This document shows positions 9,493 to 17,776 of a DNA stretch of 42,450 nucleotides, piece by piece. A program made the position numbers and the translations under genes. Origin of the DNA: Rhodospirillaceae bacterium. GTDB taxonomy: Bacteria > Pseudomonadota > Alphaproteobacteria > CACIAM-22H2. The notes under the pieces were generated by a model. It made no database searches. It was not told the DNA's origin and was given only the letters and a program-made list of their open reading frames with translations. How positions within the stretch are numbered: position 1 is the stretch's first letter; each line of letters starts with the position of its first letter. Where the stretch lies: contig JAIXXA010000131.1 of assembly GCA_027490975.1 (NCBI GenBank), forward strand, positions 1-42,450, written 5' to 3'.

Positions 9493-11520
9493 ATGAACGC
9501 ACAGCACTGGCTGCCGAACCTCACAATCGAGCGCCGCATCGGGCTCGGTTTTGCCGCCATCCTCGCCCTCGTCGCCTGCATCAGCCTCGTCATCGTGTGG
9601 TCGGTGCGCGAGATCGACGAGCTGACGCACGTCGCCGACGAAGCCGAGTTGCTCAAATCGCAGACCTTCGAGACCGCACTTCTGATCAATAGCAGCCGCA
9701 TTTCGCTAAACAGCTTCATTGCGTCGGGCGAGGCCTCGCACATGGCGAATCTGCGCGAAGCGTCGGCCAAGGCCGTCGTCAATCTGCAGGCGCTGTCCGC
9801 GCGCACCGGCGATTCGCGTGCGCAAGGCGAATTTGCCGCACTCCTGAAGGTGCTCGGCGATTTCGACGCGATCGCGGCCAAGCTCGACAAGCTCGATGCC
9901 GAGCGGCAAGCGAACGTGAAGGTCGTTCTCGAAAACGGCGCGGCCATCACCGATCCCTTGGCCAAGCTCCAAGGCGAGATGTTCGACCGCGCGGATCTCT
10001 CCAGCACCCGCGTGGTCAGCCGTGCCGTCCAGGCGTCGATGGGCATGCGCGATGCGGCCGGCCGATTCTTAACCTTGGGCGCCGACACCGACCGCGACCG
10101 CGCGCTTAAAGAGGCCGACGAACTGGATTTTCGCGTGTCCGAAATGTCGTATGCCGCGGCCTTCCGTGAGCCCGACGCCAAAAAGGCATTGACCGACGCT
10201 GGCAAGAGCATCGAAGCCTATATCGAAGCGCTCAAAGAGCTTGTGCGCATCGCCCCCGAACGCGCCCAGATCGTGGGCCAGGATCTGCCGCGCCTCGGCG
10301 CCGAAATGGGCCAGCGCATCGAAGCGCTGACGGCGCTGTTCGGCCAACGCTTCGCCCAAGCGCAAAAAGGTGCCGTCAGCACCGTGTCGCTGACATCGAA
10401 CCTCATCAACACAAGCTCGGCGCTGGCGATCCTCGGCGGCATCGTGCTGGCGTGGGCGATCGGGCGCAGCATTGCGCGCCCGGTGCGCAGCCTCACGCAC
10501 ACGATGGAAGAACTCGCGGCCGGCGACGCGGCCATCGAGGTGCCGTCGCTGGGCCGCAAAGACGAGTTGGGCCAGATGGCGGCGGCTTTGCAGGTCTTCA
10601 AGGAAAATGCGCGCAAGGTGGCGGCGCTCGAAGCCGAAGCCAAAGAGGCCGAAAAGCGCCTTGCCTTGGAAAAAACGCGCGCAATGGCCGAGCTTGCCGG
10701 CCAGTTCGAAATTCGCGTGATGGCGGCCGTCAAGAAGGTCGAAGCCGAATCGCGCGGCGTCAAACAATCGGCGGGAACGATGGCGACGGCCGCCCAATCG
10801 GCCCAGCACAAAGCCGCGCGCGTTGCCGCAGCCTCGGGCGGCACGGCCGACGGCGTGCGCACGGTGGCCCAAGCGGCGGGCGAACTCGCCGCCTCGATCA
10901 CGCAGATTGGCGCCCTCGTCGCCAAATCGAGCAGCATCGGCGAGCAGGCCGTCGCGCAATCGACCGCGACCAACGCGACCATCGCCGCGCTCTCCGCAGC
11001 GGCCGAGCGCATCGGCACGGTCGTAAAGCTCATCGAGGAAGTCGCGGGCCGCACCAATCTGCTCGCCCTCAACGCCACGATCGAAGCCGCCCGCGCGGGC
11101 GAAGCCGGGCGCGGCTTCACGATCGTCGCCTCGGAAGTGAAGTCGCTCGCCCAGCAGACGGCAAAGGCCACAAGCGAGATCGCGGCGCAGATCGCCGCGA
11201 TCCAGTCCTCGACGCACGCGGCCGTCGCCGCGATCGCGGCGATCGGCAAGACCATCACCGCGATGCGCGACATCTCGGCGACCGTGTCGGACGCGATCCA
11301 CCGCCAGGATTCGGCGACCAACGCGATCGCCGCCAACATCCAGCAGGCCGCCAACGGCACGGCCGAGGTTTCGGCCAACATCGCCGACGTCACGCAAAGC
11401 TCCGAACAGACCGGCGAGGCCGCGCACGGCATGCGCAGTGCCGCCGACCTGCTCGTCGGCGAAGCCGAATTCCTCAAACACGAAGTCGAAAACTTCCTCG
11501 CCTCCGTGCGCGCGGCCTAA
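9493..11520 (+). CDS. Methyl-accepting chemotaxis protein with HAMP domain
   Basis: Membrane chemoreceptor of 675 residues. TM1 lies at about 18-36 ([19 protein letters not shown]), a periplasmic helical sensor region at about 40-305, TM2 at about 307-327 ([14 protein letters not shown]), then a HAMP domain starting [20 protein letters not shown]. The cytoplasmic signalling hairpin has the conserved tip [20 protein letters not shown] at about 518-537, where CheW and CheA bind. There is no C-terminal CheR/CheB-docking pentapeptide. ATG 9493 is chosen because TM1 follows directly; the frame stays open upstream as a shadow of dnaE. No chemotaxis signalling genes are nearby, so this is an orphan receptor. 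The ligand is unknown; the sensor region resembles helical-bundle types. It ends convergently, with its stop codon overlapping that of the next gene. Confidence 0.93.
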   Translation: MNAQHWLPNLTIERRIGLGFAAILALVACISLVIVWSVREIDELTHVADEAELLKSQTFETALLINSSRISLNSFIASGEASHMANLREASAKAVVNLQALSARTGDSRAQGEFAALLKVLGDFDAIAAKLDKLDAERQANVKVVLENGAAITDPLAKLQGEMFDRADLSSTRVVSRAVQASMGMRDAAGRFLTLGADTDRDRALKEADELDFRVSEMSYAAAFREPDAKKALTDAGKSIEAYIEALKELVRIAPERAQIVGQDLPRLGAEMGQRIEALTALFGQRFAQAQKGAVSTVSLTSNLINTSSALAILGGIVLAWAIGRSIARPVRSLTHTMEELAAGDAAIEVPSLGRKDELGQMAAALQVFKENARKVAALEAEAKEAEKRLALEKTRAMAELAGQFEIRVMAAVKKVEAESRGVKQSAGTMATAAQSAQHKAARVAAASGGTADGVRTVAQAAGELAASITQIGALVAKSSSIGEQAVAQSTATNATIAALSAAAERIGTVVKLIEEVAGRTNLLALNATIEAARAGEAGRGFTIVASEVKSLAQQTAKATSEIAAQIAAIQSSTHAAVAAIAAIGKTITAMRDISATVSDAIHRQDSATNAIAANIQQAANGTAEVSANIADVTQSSEQTGEAAHGMRSAADLLVGEAEFLKHEVENFLASVRAA

Positions 11521-12281
11521 GCCGCACTGCCGTCGTCGAGCCAGCGCCATTCGGAGCTGTGGAGAGCGAGGTCGTCGGTCGTGCGCAGCATGCCGAGACG
11601 CGCGTGCGGCAGGATCGCAATCTCGGCATTCCAATGGCGGTCGAGCCAGGCACCAAGTGCGGCCGCTGCATGCGCGTCGAGATCACGGTCAAGGTGCCAA
11701 AGCCCGACCGCGTAGAAGCCCGAAATGCGCGCACCCACGGCGCGCTGCAGATCGGCATAGGCGTCGGTGCCGCGGCGCAACTCGGGATGGACGCGCACGT
11801 AAATGCGCCCGTGGTTGCGGTCGCCGACGAACGGACCGCCCAAACGGATCGCAGGCGCGCCATCGCCGAGCCACGCTTGTGCCGCACGCGCGCAGGCAGC
11901 CCCTGCCGCAGGATCGAAGGGGCCAGCGAGCGTTGCGTGCAGCACGTCGCGGCGGCGGCGGCCGACCTCCCACGCGATCGCCGGACCCACGGCACTCGCC
12001 ATCAGTTCGGCCTCAAGCGTGCGGAAGAGCGGACTTTCGTCGAGCACGGTTGCGGGCACGTGCGCGACGAGTGCGTCGCGCGCGGCGGCGTAGCGTCCGT
12101 TGCGATAGTCTTTGCCCGGCACGGATGCGATCGCGCGCGGGTGATCCGGGGCGATCAGCGGCAGATGCGCAAGCCGATAGTCGGGCCCGAGTTCGAACGG
12201 CGCTTGGGGGCGGAAACGATGCCGCGTTGCGGCAAAGCGCAGCGACGCGTCCGGCGTGAATTGCAGCGTGCGGAAACTCAG
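11517..12281 (-). CDS. Uncharacterised protein, unusual start (CTG?)
   Basis: I do not recognise this family. The frame is open and coherent for about 254 residues, rich in Ala, Arg, His and Trp, with no signal peptide or membrane segment. It contains [36 protein letters not shown], a [10 protein letters not shown] segment and [21 protein letters not shown] resembles one HxT motif of 2H phosphoesterases, but a clear second motif is missing, so this is only a hint. No ATG, GTG or TTG exists near the N-terminus: the only candidate at the domain start is CTG 12281, whose last two bases belong to the TGA of the upstream lipoprotein gene (CTGA overlap). The first in-frame GTG is about 50 codons later. 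Its TAG stop overlaps the stop of the convergent chemoreceptor gene. Confidence 0.6.
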   Translation of the reverse strand: MSFRTLQFTPDASLRFAATRHRFRPQAPFELGPDYRLAHLPLIAPDHPRAIASVPGKDYRNGRYAAARDALVAHVPATVLDESPLFRTLEAELMASAVGPAIAWEVGRRRRDVLHATLAGPFDPAAGAACARAAQAWLGDGAPAIRLGGPFVGDRNHGRIYVRVHPELRRGTDAYADLQRAVGARISGFYAVGLWHLDRDLDAHAAAALGAWLDRHWNAEIAILPHARLGMLRTTDDLALHSSEWRWLDDGSAA

Positions 12282-12841
12282 CGCAGCGGCGCCGATTCGA
12301 CCGTCGCGCGCGGGGCGGCGACGCCGCGTGCGGGTGCCGGCGCCGGCGGCGGCTCGACGGCCTGGCTCGTGCGCGGCGGCGTGATGTTGCCGCCCGTCCC
12401 GCCGCGCGGCGCCATCGTGAGGTCGACGGTCGAGCCGCCCGTGATGCCGCGCGAGGGCGTGATCTGGATCGTGATCACGCGCTGGTTCTGCTGGAACACG
12501 AGCACGCTGTTGGCCGAACGCACGGTCGTCACCTCGGTCCAACCGAAATTGGGCATTTCGCGGCGGTAGAATTCGTACATGTCGGCGACGTTGCTGCCGG
12601 AATTGATCACGAGCCGGCCGGTCCATTGCTGGTCGGTGCCCAGGATCAGCGAACGCTCGAGATCGATCGAATTGTTGGCCGGCATCGGAATGTCGGTGAA
12701 CCGCGTGAAACCGGGGCCCGGCGTCGCGTTGCCGCTGCCGTTGGCACTTTGCGAGCCGGTCGAGGCGGTCTGCCCGGTTAGGCCGCAGGCGGCCACCGTC
12801 AGGGCAGCAGCGGCGGCGAAAAAGACATTGCGAAATTTCAT
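12278..12841 (-). CDS. Putative lipoprotein
   Basis: Protein of 187 residues with a lipoprotein signal peptide: MKFRNVFFAAAAALTVAAC, lipobox VAAC with lipidated Cys19. After a Ser/Gly/Asn-rich linker there is a compact domain (about 45-140) containing TRFTDIPMPANNSIDLERSL, YEFYRREMPNFGWTEVTTVR and VITIQITPSRG, which looks like a small alpha/beta fold reminiscent of the DUF4810/DUF-type outer-membrane lipoproteins, not identified further. The C-terminus is a Pro/Ala-rich tail. The gene starts 62 bases after lolD and overlaps the next gene by four bases. Lying next to genes of the lipoprotein sorting system, it may be one of its substrates; function unknown. Confidence 0.8.
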   Translation of the reverse strand: MKFRNVFFAAAAALTVAACGLTGQTASTGSQSANGSGNATPGPGFTRFTDIPMPANNSIDLERSLILGTDQQWTGRLVINSGSNVADMYEFYRREMPNFGWTEVTTVRSANSVLVFQQNQRVITIQITPSRGITGGSTVDLTMAPRGGTGGNITPPRTSQAVEPPPAPAPARGVAAPRATVESAPLR

Positions 12842-12903
12842 GGCGGGTTCCGACCTTCGAGTCGCAGGATTGTTGCCAAGTGTTTCGCCGCCGCGACACT
12901 GCG

Positions 12904-13599
12904 TCAAGTCTTTGCCGGAAATTCCTCGCTTAGAACGCCGTCCGCCATTCGCAAAATGCGATCCATTCTGCCTGCAAGCTCCGGATTGTGCGTGGCGATG
13001 AGCGCCGCCAAGCCGCTGTTGCGCACGAGGCCCAGCAGCGTTTCGAACACGTCGGCGGCGATGCGCGGATCGAGATTGCCGGTGGGCTCGTCGGCCAGCA
13101 GCACGCGCGGATTGTTGGCGACCGCGCGCGCGATCGCGACACGCTGCTGCTCGCCGCCCGACAGGCGTCCGGGTCGATGCGCGGCGCGGGCCCCGAGCCC
13201 CATCTGGGCCAGCAAGGCGTCGGCGCGCGCGCCGGCGGCGGCCTCGCCGTGCCCGGCGATCAGGAGCGGCATCATCGCGTTTTCGCGCGCCGAAAACTCG
13301 GGCAGCAGATGGTGGAACTGGTAGACGAAGCCCAGCGTCTTCAAGCGCATGCGCGTGCGCCCCGCATCGTCGAGGGCCGCACAATCTTCGCCCGCAATGC
13401 GGATCGTGCCCCCATCGGGCCGCTCGAGCAGGCCCGCGCAATGCAGCAGGGTCGATTTGCCGGCCCCCGACGGCCCGACCAGCGCCACGCATTCGCCTGC
13501 GCGCAAGGTGAGATCGAGGCCGCGCAGCACATGCAATTCGCCCCCGCCTTGGCGGAAGCGGCGATGCAGGCCCGCGATTTCGAGAACGGGCTCACTCAT
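12904..13599 (-). CDS. lolD: Lipoprotein-releasing ABC transporter ATP-binding protein
   Basis: ATPase of the Lol system that extracts lipoproteins from the inner membrane for transfer to the periplasmic carrier. The 231-residue product has Walker [10 protein letters not shown] (42-50), a Q-loop in [20 protein letters not shown] (the FQFHHLL-type Q-loop is typical of LolD), signature [14 protein letters not shown], Walker B VLLADEP and the switch His in ATHNPEL. It overlaps the permease gene by 8 bases, so the two are translationally coupled. A MacB-type ATPase is the alternative, but the Q-loop and pairing with a LolC/E permease favour LolD. Confidence 0.93.
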   Translation of the reverse strand: MSEPVLEIAGLHRRFRQGGGELHVLRGLDLTLRAGECVALVGPSGAGKSTLLHCAGLLERPDGGTIRIAGEDCAALDDAGRTRMRLKTLGFVYQFHHLLPEFSARENAMMPLLIAGHGEAAAGARADALLAQMGLGARAAHRPGRLSGGEQQRVAIARAVANNPRVLLADEPTGNLDPRIAADVFETLLGLVRNSGLAALIATHNPELAGRMDRILRMADGVLSEEFPAKT

Positions 13600-14842
13600 A
13601 GCGAAGCGCTTCCACGGGATCGAGGCGGGCCGCCCGCCACGCGGGATAAATCGTGGCGAGGAACGACAGGCCGAGCGCCATCGCCACGACCTCGACCACT
13701 TCGCGCGGATCGGATTTCGACGGCAACTGCGCGAGGAAATACACTTCCGGCGAGAAAAGCTGCGTGCCCGTCATGGCCTGCAAAAGCTGGCGGATCGATT
13801 CGATGTTGGCGTTGAACATCAGCCCCAGGCAAAGCCCGCCGAGCGTGCCGAGCACGCCGATCGCCGTGCCCGCCATCAGGAAGATGCGCAACACCGATCC
13901 GCTCGAAGCCCCCATCGTGCGCAGGATCGCGATGTCGCGCGTCTTGTCCTTCACGAGCATGATGAGGGACGAAACGATGTTGAACGCCGCCACGAGGATG
14001 ATCAGCGTGAGGATCAAGAACATCACGTTGCGCTCGACCTGCACCGCGTTGAAGAAGCTCGAATTGGCCTGCTGCCAGTCGTAGGCGCGCACCGGCTGGC
14101 CCGCGGCCTGCAGAATGCCGTTGCGCGCCAGCCACACGCGCTGCGGATCCTTGACGAACACCTCGATGCCCGTCGCCTGCCCTTCCTGGCGGAAGAAAAT
14201 CTGAGCCGCCTCGATCGGCAGGAACACGAAGGAATTGTCGTATTCGAACATGCCCACTTCGAAAATCGCGGCCACGCGGAACGCGCGCAGGCGCGGCATG
14301 GTGCCGAACGCGGTCACGTTGCCCTGCGGCGAAATGAGGGTGATGCGGTCGCCGATGCCAAGGCCCATGCGCTGGGCCATGCGGGCACCGATCATCGCCG
14401 CATCGTCGCCCGCGAATTCCGCAAGGCTGCCGCTTTTGATGTTCGAAACGATCAGCGTGCGCCGCGCCATGTCGGCGGGGGCAAGCCCCCGCACCAGCGC
14501 GCCGCTCGCCACGTTGTTGGCCGTCGCCATGACCTGGCCTTCGACGAGGGCGGCCGCATCGACGATGTCGGGCAATGCGCGGATGCGGGCGGCCACCCCT
14601 TCCCAATCCTCGAGCGGCACGCCCTGGCCGTAGACCGTGAGATGGCCGTTGAGGCCGAGGATGCGGCCCAGCAATTCGGCGCGAAAGCCGTTCATCACGG
14701 CCATCACGATGATGAGCGTGGCCACCCCCAGGGCGATGCCGCCGAGCGAGAACCACGCGATCACCGAGATGAAGCCCTCCTGCCGGCGCGAGCGCAGATA
14801 GCGCAGCGCCACGGTCCGCTCGAACGCGTCGAACCAGGCCAT
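13592..14842 (-). CDS. Lipoprotein-releasing ABC transporter permease, LolC/LolE family
   Basis: Inner-membrane permease partner of LolD, 416 residues. TM1 is at about 24-48 ([20 protein letters not shown]), followed by a large MacB-like periplasmic domain (about 50-265) beginning [20 protein letters not shown], and three C-terminal membrane segments (about 270-400; the last ends [20 protein letters not shown]). The C-terminal DPVEALRYE is the classical LolC/E ending. Only one permease gene is present here, as in many alphaproteobacteria where a single LolC/E-type (sometimes called LolF) protein replaces the LolC and LolE pair; I therefore leave the symbol open. The start codon directly follows the proS stop. 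Confidence 0.93.
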   Translation of the reverse strand: MAWFDAFERTVALRYLRSRRQEGFISVIAWFSLGGIALGVATLIIVMAVMNGFRAELLGRILGLNGHLTVYGQGVPLEDWEGVAARIRALPDIVDAAALVEGQVMATANNVASGALVRGLAPADMARRTLIVSNIKSGSLAEFAGDDAAMIGARMAQRMGLGIGDRITLISPQGNVTAFGTMPRLRAFRVAAIFEVGMFEYDNSFVFLPIEAAQIFFRQEGQATGIEVFVKDPQRVWLARNGILQAAGQPVRAYDWQQANSSFFNAVQVERNVMFLILTLIILVAAFNIVSSLIMLVKDKTRDIAILRTMGASSGSVLRIFLMAGTAIGVLGTLGGLCLGLMFNANIESIRQLLQAMTGTQLFSPEVYFLAQLPSKSDPREVVEVVAMALGLSFLATIYPAWRAARLDPVEALRYE

Positions 14843-16159
14843 TCAGGCCGCCGTCAAGCGGTTGAGCGCCTCGTCGGCCGACATCTCGACGCGCTCGCCG
14901 GTCTTGCGGCGCTTGAGTTCGACCTTGCCGGCCGCAACCCCGCGCGGCCCCACCACGAGCTGCCACGGCAGCCCGATCAGATCCATCGTCGCGAATTTCG
15001 CGCCGGCGCTTTCGGCCGTGTCGGCGTAGAGCACGTCTTTGCCGGCCGCCTGCAGGCGCGCATAGAGCGCTTCGCACGCTTCGTCGCACTTGGCGTCGCC
15101 GCTGCGCAGATTGACGAGCCCCACGTCGAACGGCGCGACGGCATCGGGCCACACGATGCCGGCATCGTCGTGGCTTGCCTCGATGATGGCGCCGAGCAGG
15201 CGCGACACGCCGATGCCGTAGGAGCCCATTTCGACGGGGACAAGCGCCCCGTCGGGGCCGACGACGTTCGCCCCCATCGGCTTCGAGTATTTGGTGCCGA
15301 AATAGAAGATGTGCCCGACCTCGATGCCGCGCGCCTTGTGCAGCCGCTCGGGCGGCACCGGGCATTTCGCGGCGTCGTGCATTTCGGAGGTCGCGGCGTA
15401 GTTCGCCAGGATCGCCTCGACGGCGGGCTGCAGATCGGCCGCAAAATCGATGTCGGCTTTGAGCATGTCGGTCTCGAGCCAGGCCGCGTCGCAATAGACT
15501 TCCGACTCGCCGGTCTCGGCGAGGATGATGAATTCGTGGCTGAGGTCGCCGCCGATGGGGCCGGTGTCGGCGCGCATCGGAATGGCCTTGAGGCCCATGC
15601 GCGCGAAGGTGCGCAGATAGGCCATGAACATCCGATTGTAGGCGGCGCGCGCGCCCTTGGCGTCGACGTCGAACGAGTACGCGTCCTTCATCAGGAACTC
15701 GCGGCCGCGCATCACGCCGAAGCGCGGGCGCACCTCGTCGCGGAACTTCCACTGGATATGGTAGAGATTGAGCGGCAGATCCTTGTAGCTCTTGACCGCG
15801 TTGCGGAAAATCTCGGTCACGAGCTCTTCGTTGGTCGGGCCGTACAGCATCTCGCGCTCGTGCCGGTCGACGATGCGCAGCATCTCCTTGCCGTAGTCTT
15901 CGTAGCGCCCGCTCGCCCGCCACAGATCGGCCGACTGGATGGTCGGCATCAGCATTTCGATCGCACCTGCGCGGTCCTGCTCCTCGCGCACGATCTGCTC
16001 GACCTTGCGCAGCACGCGGTGGCCGAGCGGCAGCCACGAATAGATGCCGGCCGACGCCTGGCGGACCATGCCCGCGCGCAGCATCAAACGGTGCGACACG
16101 ATCTGCGCCTCGGACGGGTTTTCTTTGATCAACGGCAGGAAAAAGCGCGACAGGCGCAT
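14843..16159 (-). CDS. proS: Prolyl-tRNA synthetase, short alphaproteobacterial type
   Basis: Class II aminoacyl-tRNA synthetase charging tRNA-Pro; cytoplasmic. At 438 residues it is the short form lacking the editing insertion domain of the about 570-residue E. coli type. Motif 1 region is [20 protein letters not shown], the [10 protein letters not shown] loop and motif 2 ([20 protein letters not shown]) follow, and motif 3 is [14 protein letters not shown]. The anticodon-binding domain (about 340-438) has [23 protein letters not shown] 16159 matches the standard start [15 protein letters not shown]. It is followed without gap by the LolC/E permease gene and then lolD, a common alphaproteobacterial arrangement. 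Confidence 0.97.
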   Translation of the reverse strand: MRLSRFFLPLIKENPSEAQIVSHRLMLRAGMVRQASAGIYSWLPLGHRVLRKVEQIVREEQDRAGAIEMLMPTIQSADLWRASGRYEDYGKEMLRIVDRHEREMLYGPTNEELVTEIFRNAVKSYKDLPLNLYHIQWKFRDEVRPRFGVMRGREFLMKDAYSFDVDAKGARAAYNRMFMAYLRTFARMGLKAIPMRADTGPIGGDLSHEFIILAETGESEVYCDAAWLETDMLKADIDFAADLQPAVEAILANYAATSEMHDAAKCPVPPERLHKARGIEVGHIFYFGTKYSKPMGANVVGPDGALVPVEMGSYGIGVSRLLGAIIEASHDDAGIVWPDAVAPFDVGLVNLRSGDAKCDEACEALYARLQAAGKDVLYADTAESAGAKFATMDLIGLPWQLVVGPRGVAAGKVELKRRKTGERVEMSADEALNRLTAA

Positions 16160-16221
16160 GGGGCCACCAAACCTCGGAGCTGGAGAAAATCGACGATCGA
16201 CCGCCGGACCCTAAGCGAAGC

Positions 16222-16671
16222 TCAAGGCTTTGCCAAACCCTGCGCGCGGCAAGCCTCGCGCAGCGCTTCGAGCTCGGGATTGCCGAGCGGTTGGCCGTTA
16301 TAGAGCACGCGGCCCGAGGCCACGTCCATGCGCACCTCGCCCAGTTTGAAATTCGGCTGGAACAAGGGCGAGGTCGAGGCGATGCCGTATTTCTTGAGAT
16401 CGACCGCAATGTCGAAGGCGACCGTGTCGGGCACTTGGAATTGCGGTGCGGGATTGAGATCGGCCCCCGCCACGGGCCGGCCGCGCACATCCACGCCGGG
16501 CTGGTAGGCGACGTCCGGCGCCGGGCGATGTTCGGTCAGCACGCGCCGACAATCGGCCGGGGTCGCGCGAATCGGCGCGGGCGTCGGGGGCTGGGGCGGC
16601 GTTTGCGCGTGGGTTGCGGCCGACACCGCCAACCCGACACCAACGACCGAAATTGCGATCCGCGTGCGCAT
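16222..16671 (-). CDS. Small secreted hypothetical protein
   Basis: Protein of 149 residues with a Sec signal peptide (MRTRIAISVVGVGLAVSAAT, likely cleavage after THA at residue 22), followed by a Pro-rich stretch QTPPQPPTPAP. The mature part contains DCRRVLTEHRPAPDVAYQPG, DVRGRPVAGADLNP, FDIAVDLKKYGI and GEVRMDVASGRVLYNGQPLG. No known domain is recognised. ATG 16671 is taken as start with GAGG 10 bases upstream; an adjoining TTG at 16674 is possible. It precedes proS by 62 bases in the same direction. The strong conservation of charged/turn elements suggests a genuine periplasmic protein; function unknown. Confidence 0.78.
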   Translation of the reverse strand: MRTRIAISVVGVGLAVSAATHAQTPPQPPTPAPIRATPADCRRVLTEHRPAPDVAYQPGVDVRGRPVAGADLNPAPQFQVPDTVAFDIAVDLKKYGIASTSPLFQPNFKLGEVRMDVASGRVLYNGQPLGNPELEALREACRAQGLAKP

Positions 16672-16811
16672 CAAAAATCACCCTCTTCGAGTGTAGAAGA
16701 AAAACACCGCATTCTGGCTTTTTTAAGGGCAGTTGCGCAAAGGCAGCGGCCGGATGTTGCGGCGCGCGCAAGAAGATTTCGTTCGTACACGGTCAAACGC
16801 CCAAAAATATC

Positions 16812-16839
16812 GTGACTCCCAAAATTCTCCCGATATACT
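16812..16839 (+). promoter_or_regulatory. Sigma-70-type promoter of the putative small RNA
   Basis: GTGACT (16812-16817) and TATACT (16834-16839) are separated by 16 bases on the plus strand. The TATACT box is close to consensus and stands out in an AT-richer stretch. The predicted start is near 16846. No open reading frame of convincing quality lies downstream on this strand, so it appears to serve a non-coding transcript. Confidence 0.5.
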
Positions 16840-16845
16840 CGCCCA

Positions 16846-17016
16846 ACTTAGATCCTCGGGTTAAGGGGACGAGGAGTTGTCCGGCGCGCCCAGCCCGTTT
16901 GTTGGGCAAGCGACACGGCCCAAGTTTGGGGAGCGAATTGCAGCCAAGCCCGGTCGCCCATCGAATGGGCACCGGGCTTCGGTGTTTCCAGGGGGTCGCT
17001 TGAATCCTCGACGAGG
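16846..17016 (+). ncRNA. Putative structured small RNA (about 170 nt)
   Basis: The 349-base stretch between the secreted-protein gene and the DUF1467 gene has no believable gene but has a promoter-like sequence at 16812-16839 and marked base pairing. The clearest element is a hairpin at 16946-16979: 9 bp (AAGCCCGGT/ACCGGGCTT) plus 6 bp (GCCCAT/ATGGGC) with one bulged base and a CGA loop. GCCCA/TGGGC and CCCAA/TTGGG elements lie before it. CCTCG near 16854 can pair with CGAGG at 17012-17016, which would close the whole molecule into a rod about 165 nt long, a size and shape that would suit 6S RNA. I do not see decisive signature sequences of 6S, SRP, tmRNA or RNase P RNA. The hairpin could instead end the mce-DUF1467 transcript on the other strand, though it lacks a U-run. 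Confidence 0.4.
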
Positions 17017-17020
17017 CGCT

Positions 17021-17287
17021 TCAGCGTCCGGGCGGCGGCGGCAGCACCAGCGCATCGCGCACAGGCAACAGGTCCGACTGAACGACCGCAAAAATCAGGC
17101 CCCAGACAACGGCCGCAGCGAGCGTCGTCCACAAGGCTTTTTTCAGCATCATCGGTTTTTCGGGCGCGCCGGTCATCTGGCCGCGCCCGCCGGGTTCGGC
17201 CGTCGGCCGCACGCCGAAAGGCAGGATCGCGAACAGCACGATCCACCAGATCACAAGATACATGGCGATGCCCGTGACGACGGTCAT
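17021..17287 (-). CDS. DUF1467 family small membrane protein
   Basis: Protein of 88 residues with two predicted membrane helices: about 4-24 (VTGIAMYLVIWWIVLFAILP) and about 52-72 (LWTTLAAAVVWGLIFAVVQS). Between them are FGVRPTAEPGGRGQMTGAPE and PMMLKKA, the hydrophilic loop typical of DUF1467. The biochemical role is unknown; the family is characteristic of alphaproteobacteria and usually lies next to mce, as here. ATG 17287 overlaps the mce stop by four bases (ATGA), indicating translational coupling. The long upstream extension of the frame is a shadow of mce. Confidence 0.88.
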   Translation of the reverse strand: MTVVTGIAMYLVIWWIVLFAILPFGVRPTAEPGGRGQMTGAPEKPMMLKKALWTTLAAAVVWGLIFAVVQSDLLPVRDALVLPPPPGR

Positions 17288-17688
17288 GCCTGTTCGAGCT
17301 CGACCAGCGTGCCGCAGAAATCCTTGGGATGCAGAAACAGCACCGGCTTGTCGTGGGCGCCGATCTTGGGATTGCCGTCGCCGAGCACGCGTGCGCCCGC
17401 TTCTTTGAGGCGGTCGCGTGCCGCAAGGATGTCGTCGACCTCGTAGCACACATGGTGCATGCCGCCCGAGGGATGCTCGGCCAGGAACTTCGCGATGGGC
17501 GAGCCTGCGCCCAACGGATGCAGAAGCTCGATCTTGGTGTTGGCGAGCTCGACGAACACCGTGGTCACGCCGTGCGCCGGCATGTCGACGGGGGCCGACA
17601 CGCGCGCGCCCAGCGTGCCCGCATAGGTCTTGGCGGCGGCCGCAAGGTCGGGCACCACGATGGCGACATGGTTCAAACGTCCGATCAT
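17284..17688 (-). CDS. mce: Methylmalonyl-CoA epimerase
   Basis: Interconverts (S)- and (R)-methylmalonyl-CoA in propionyl-CoA and branched-chain catabolism; cytoplasmic, glyoxalase/VOC superfamily. The 134-residue product has the two VOC modules: RLNHVAIVVPDLAAAAKTYA with metal ligand His7, then the second half with GGMHHVCYEVDDILAARDRL and GTLVELEQA with Glu130 as a ligand. HPKDFCGTLVELEQ is a typical epimerase ending. ATG 17688 is the start that fits the family. Four tandem 14-bp repeats lie immediately upstream (17714-17769), probably in its promoter region. It overlaps the DUF1467 gene. Confidence 0.95.
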   Translation of the reverse strand: MIGRLNHVAIVVPDLAAAAKTYAGTLGARVSAPVDMPAHGVTTVFVELANTKIELLHPLGAGSPIAKFLAEHPSGGMHHVCYEVDDILAARDRLKEAGARVLGDGNPKIGAHDKPVLFLHPKDFCGTLVELEQA

Positions 17689-17713
17689 GGCCAGACAGAT
17701 AGCACCGGCCCGG

Positions 17714-17769
17714 CCGGCGATCAAATCCCGGCGATCAAAACCCCGCGATCGGATCCCGGCGCTCGGATC
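17714..17769. repeat. Four tandem 14-bp imperfect repeats upstream of mce
   Basis: Units at 17714-17727, 17728-17741, 17742-17755 and 17756-17769 read CCGGCGATCAAATC, CCGGCGATCAAAAC, CCCGCGATCGGATC and CCGGCGCTCGGATC. They fill the gap between the chemoreceptor stop (17777) and the mce start (17688). They may be an iteron-like operator, or a slippage product without function. The second and third units keep the CGATC core. Confidence 0.8.
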
Positions 17770-17776
17770 TCTGCCC

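Noticed and set aside
13349..16303. Plus-strand open frame opposite lolD, the LolC/E permease gene and proS
   Set aside because: Another GC-driven shadow; the opposite strand has unmistakable ABC transporter and synthetase motifs.
16614..17003. Small plus-strand frame (about 129 codons) over the gene-free region
   Set aside because: Starts inside the secreted-protein gene, has no ribosome-binding site and no recognisable composition; the strong hairpin runs through it, so a non-coding RNA is more likely.
16846..17016. Firm identification as tmRNA, SRP RNA or RNase P RNA
   Set aside because: The SRP tetraloop region, the tmRNA tag and tRNA-like ends and the RNase P conserved core are all missing. 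6S is kept only as a possibility.
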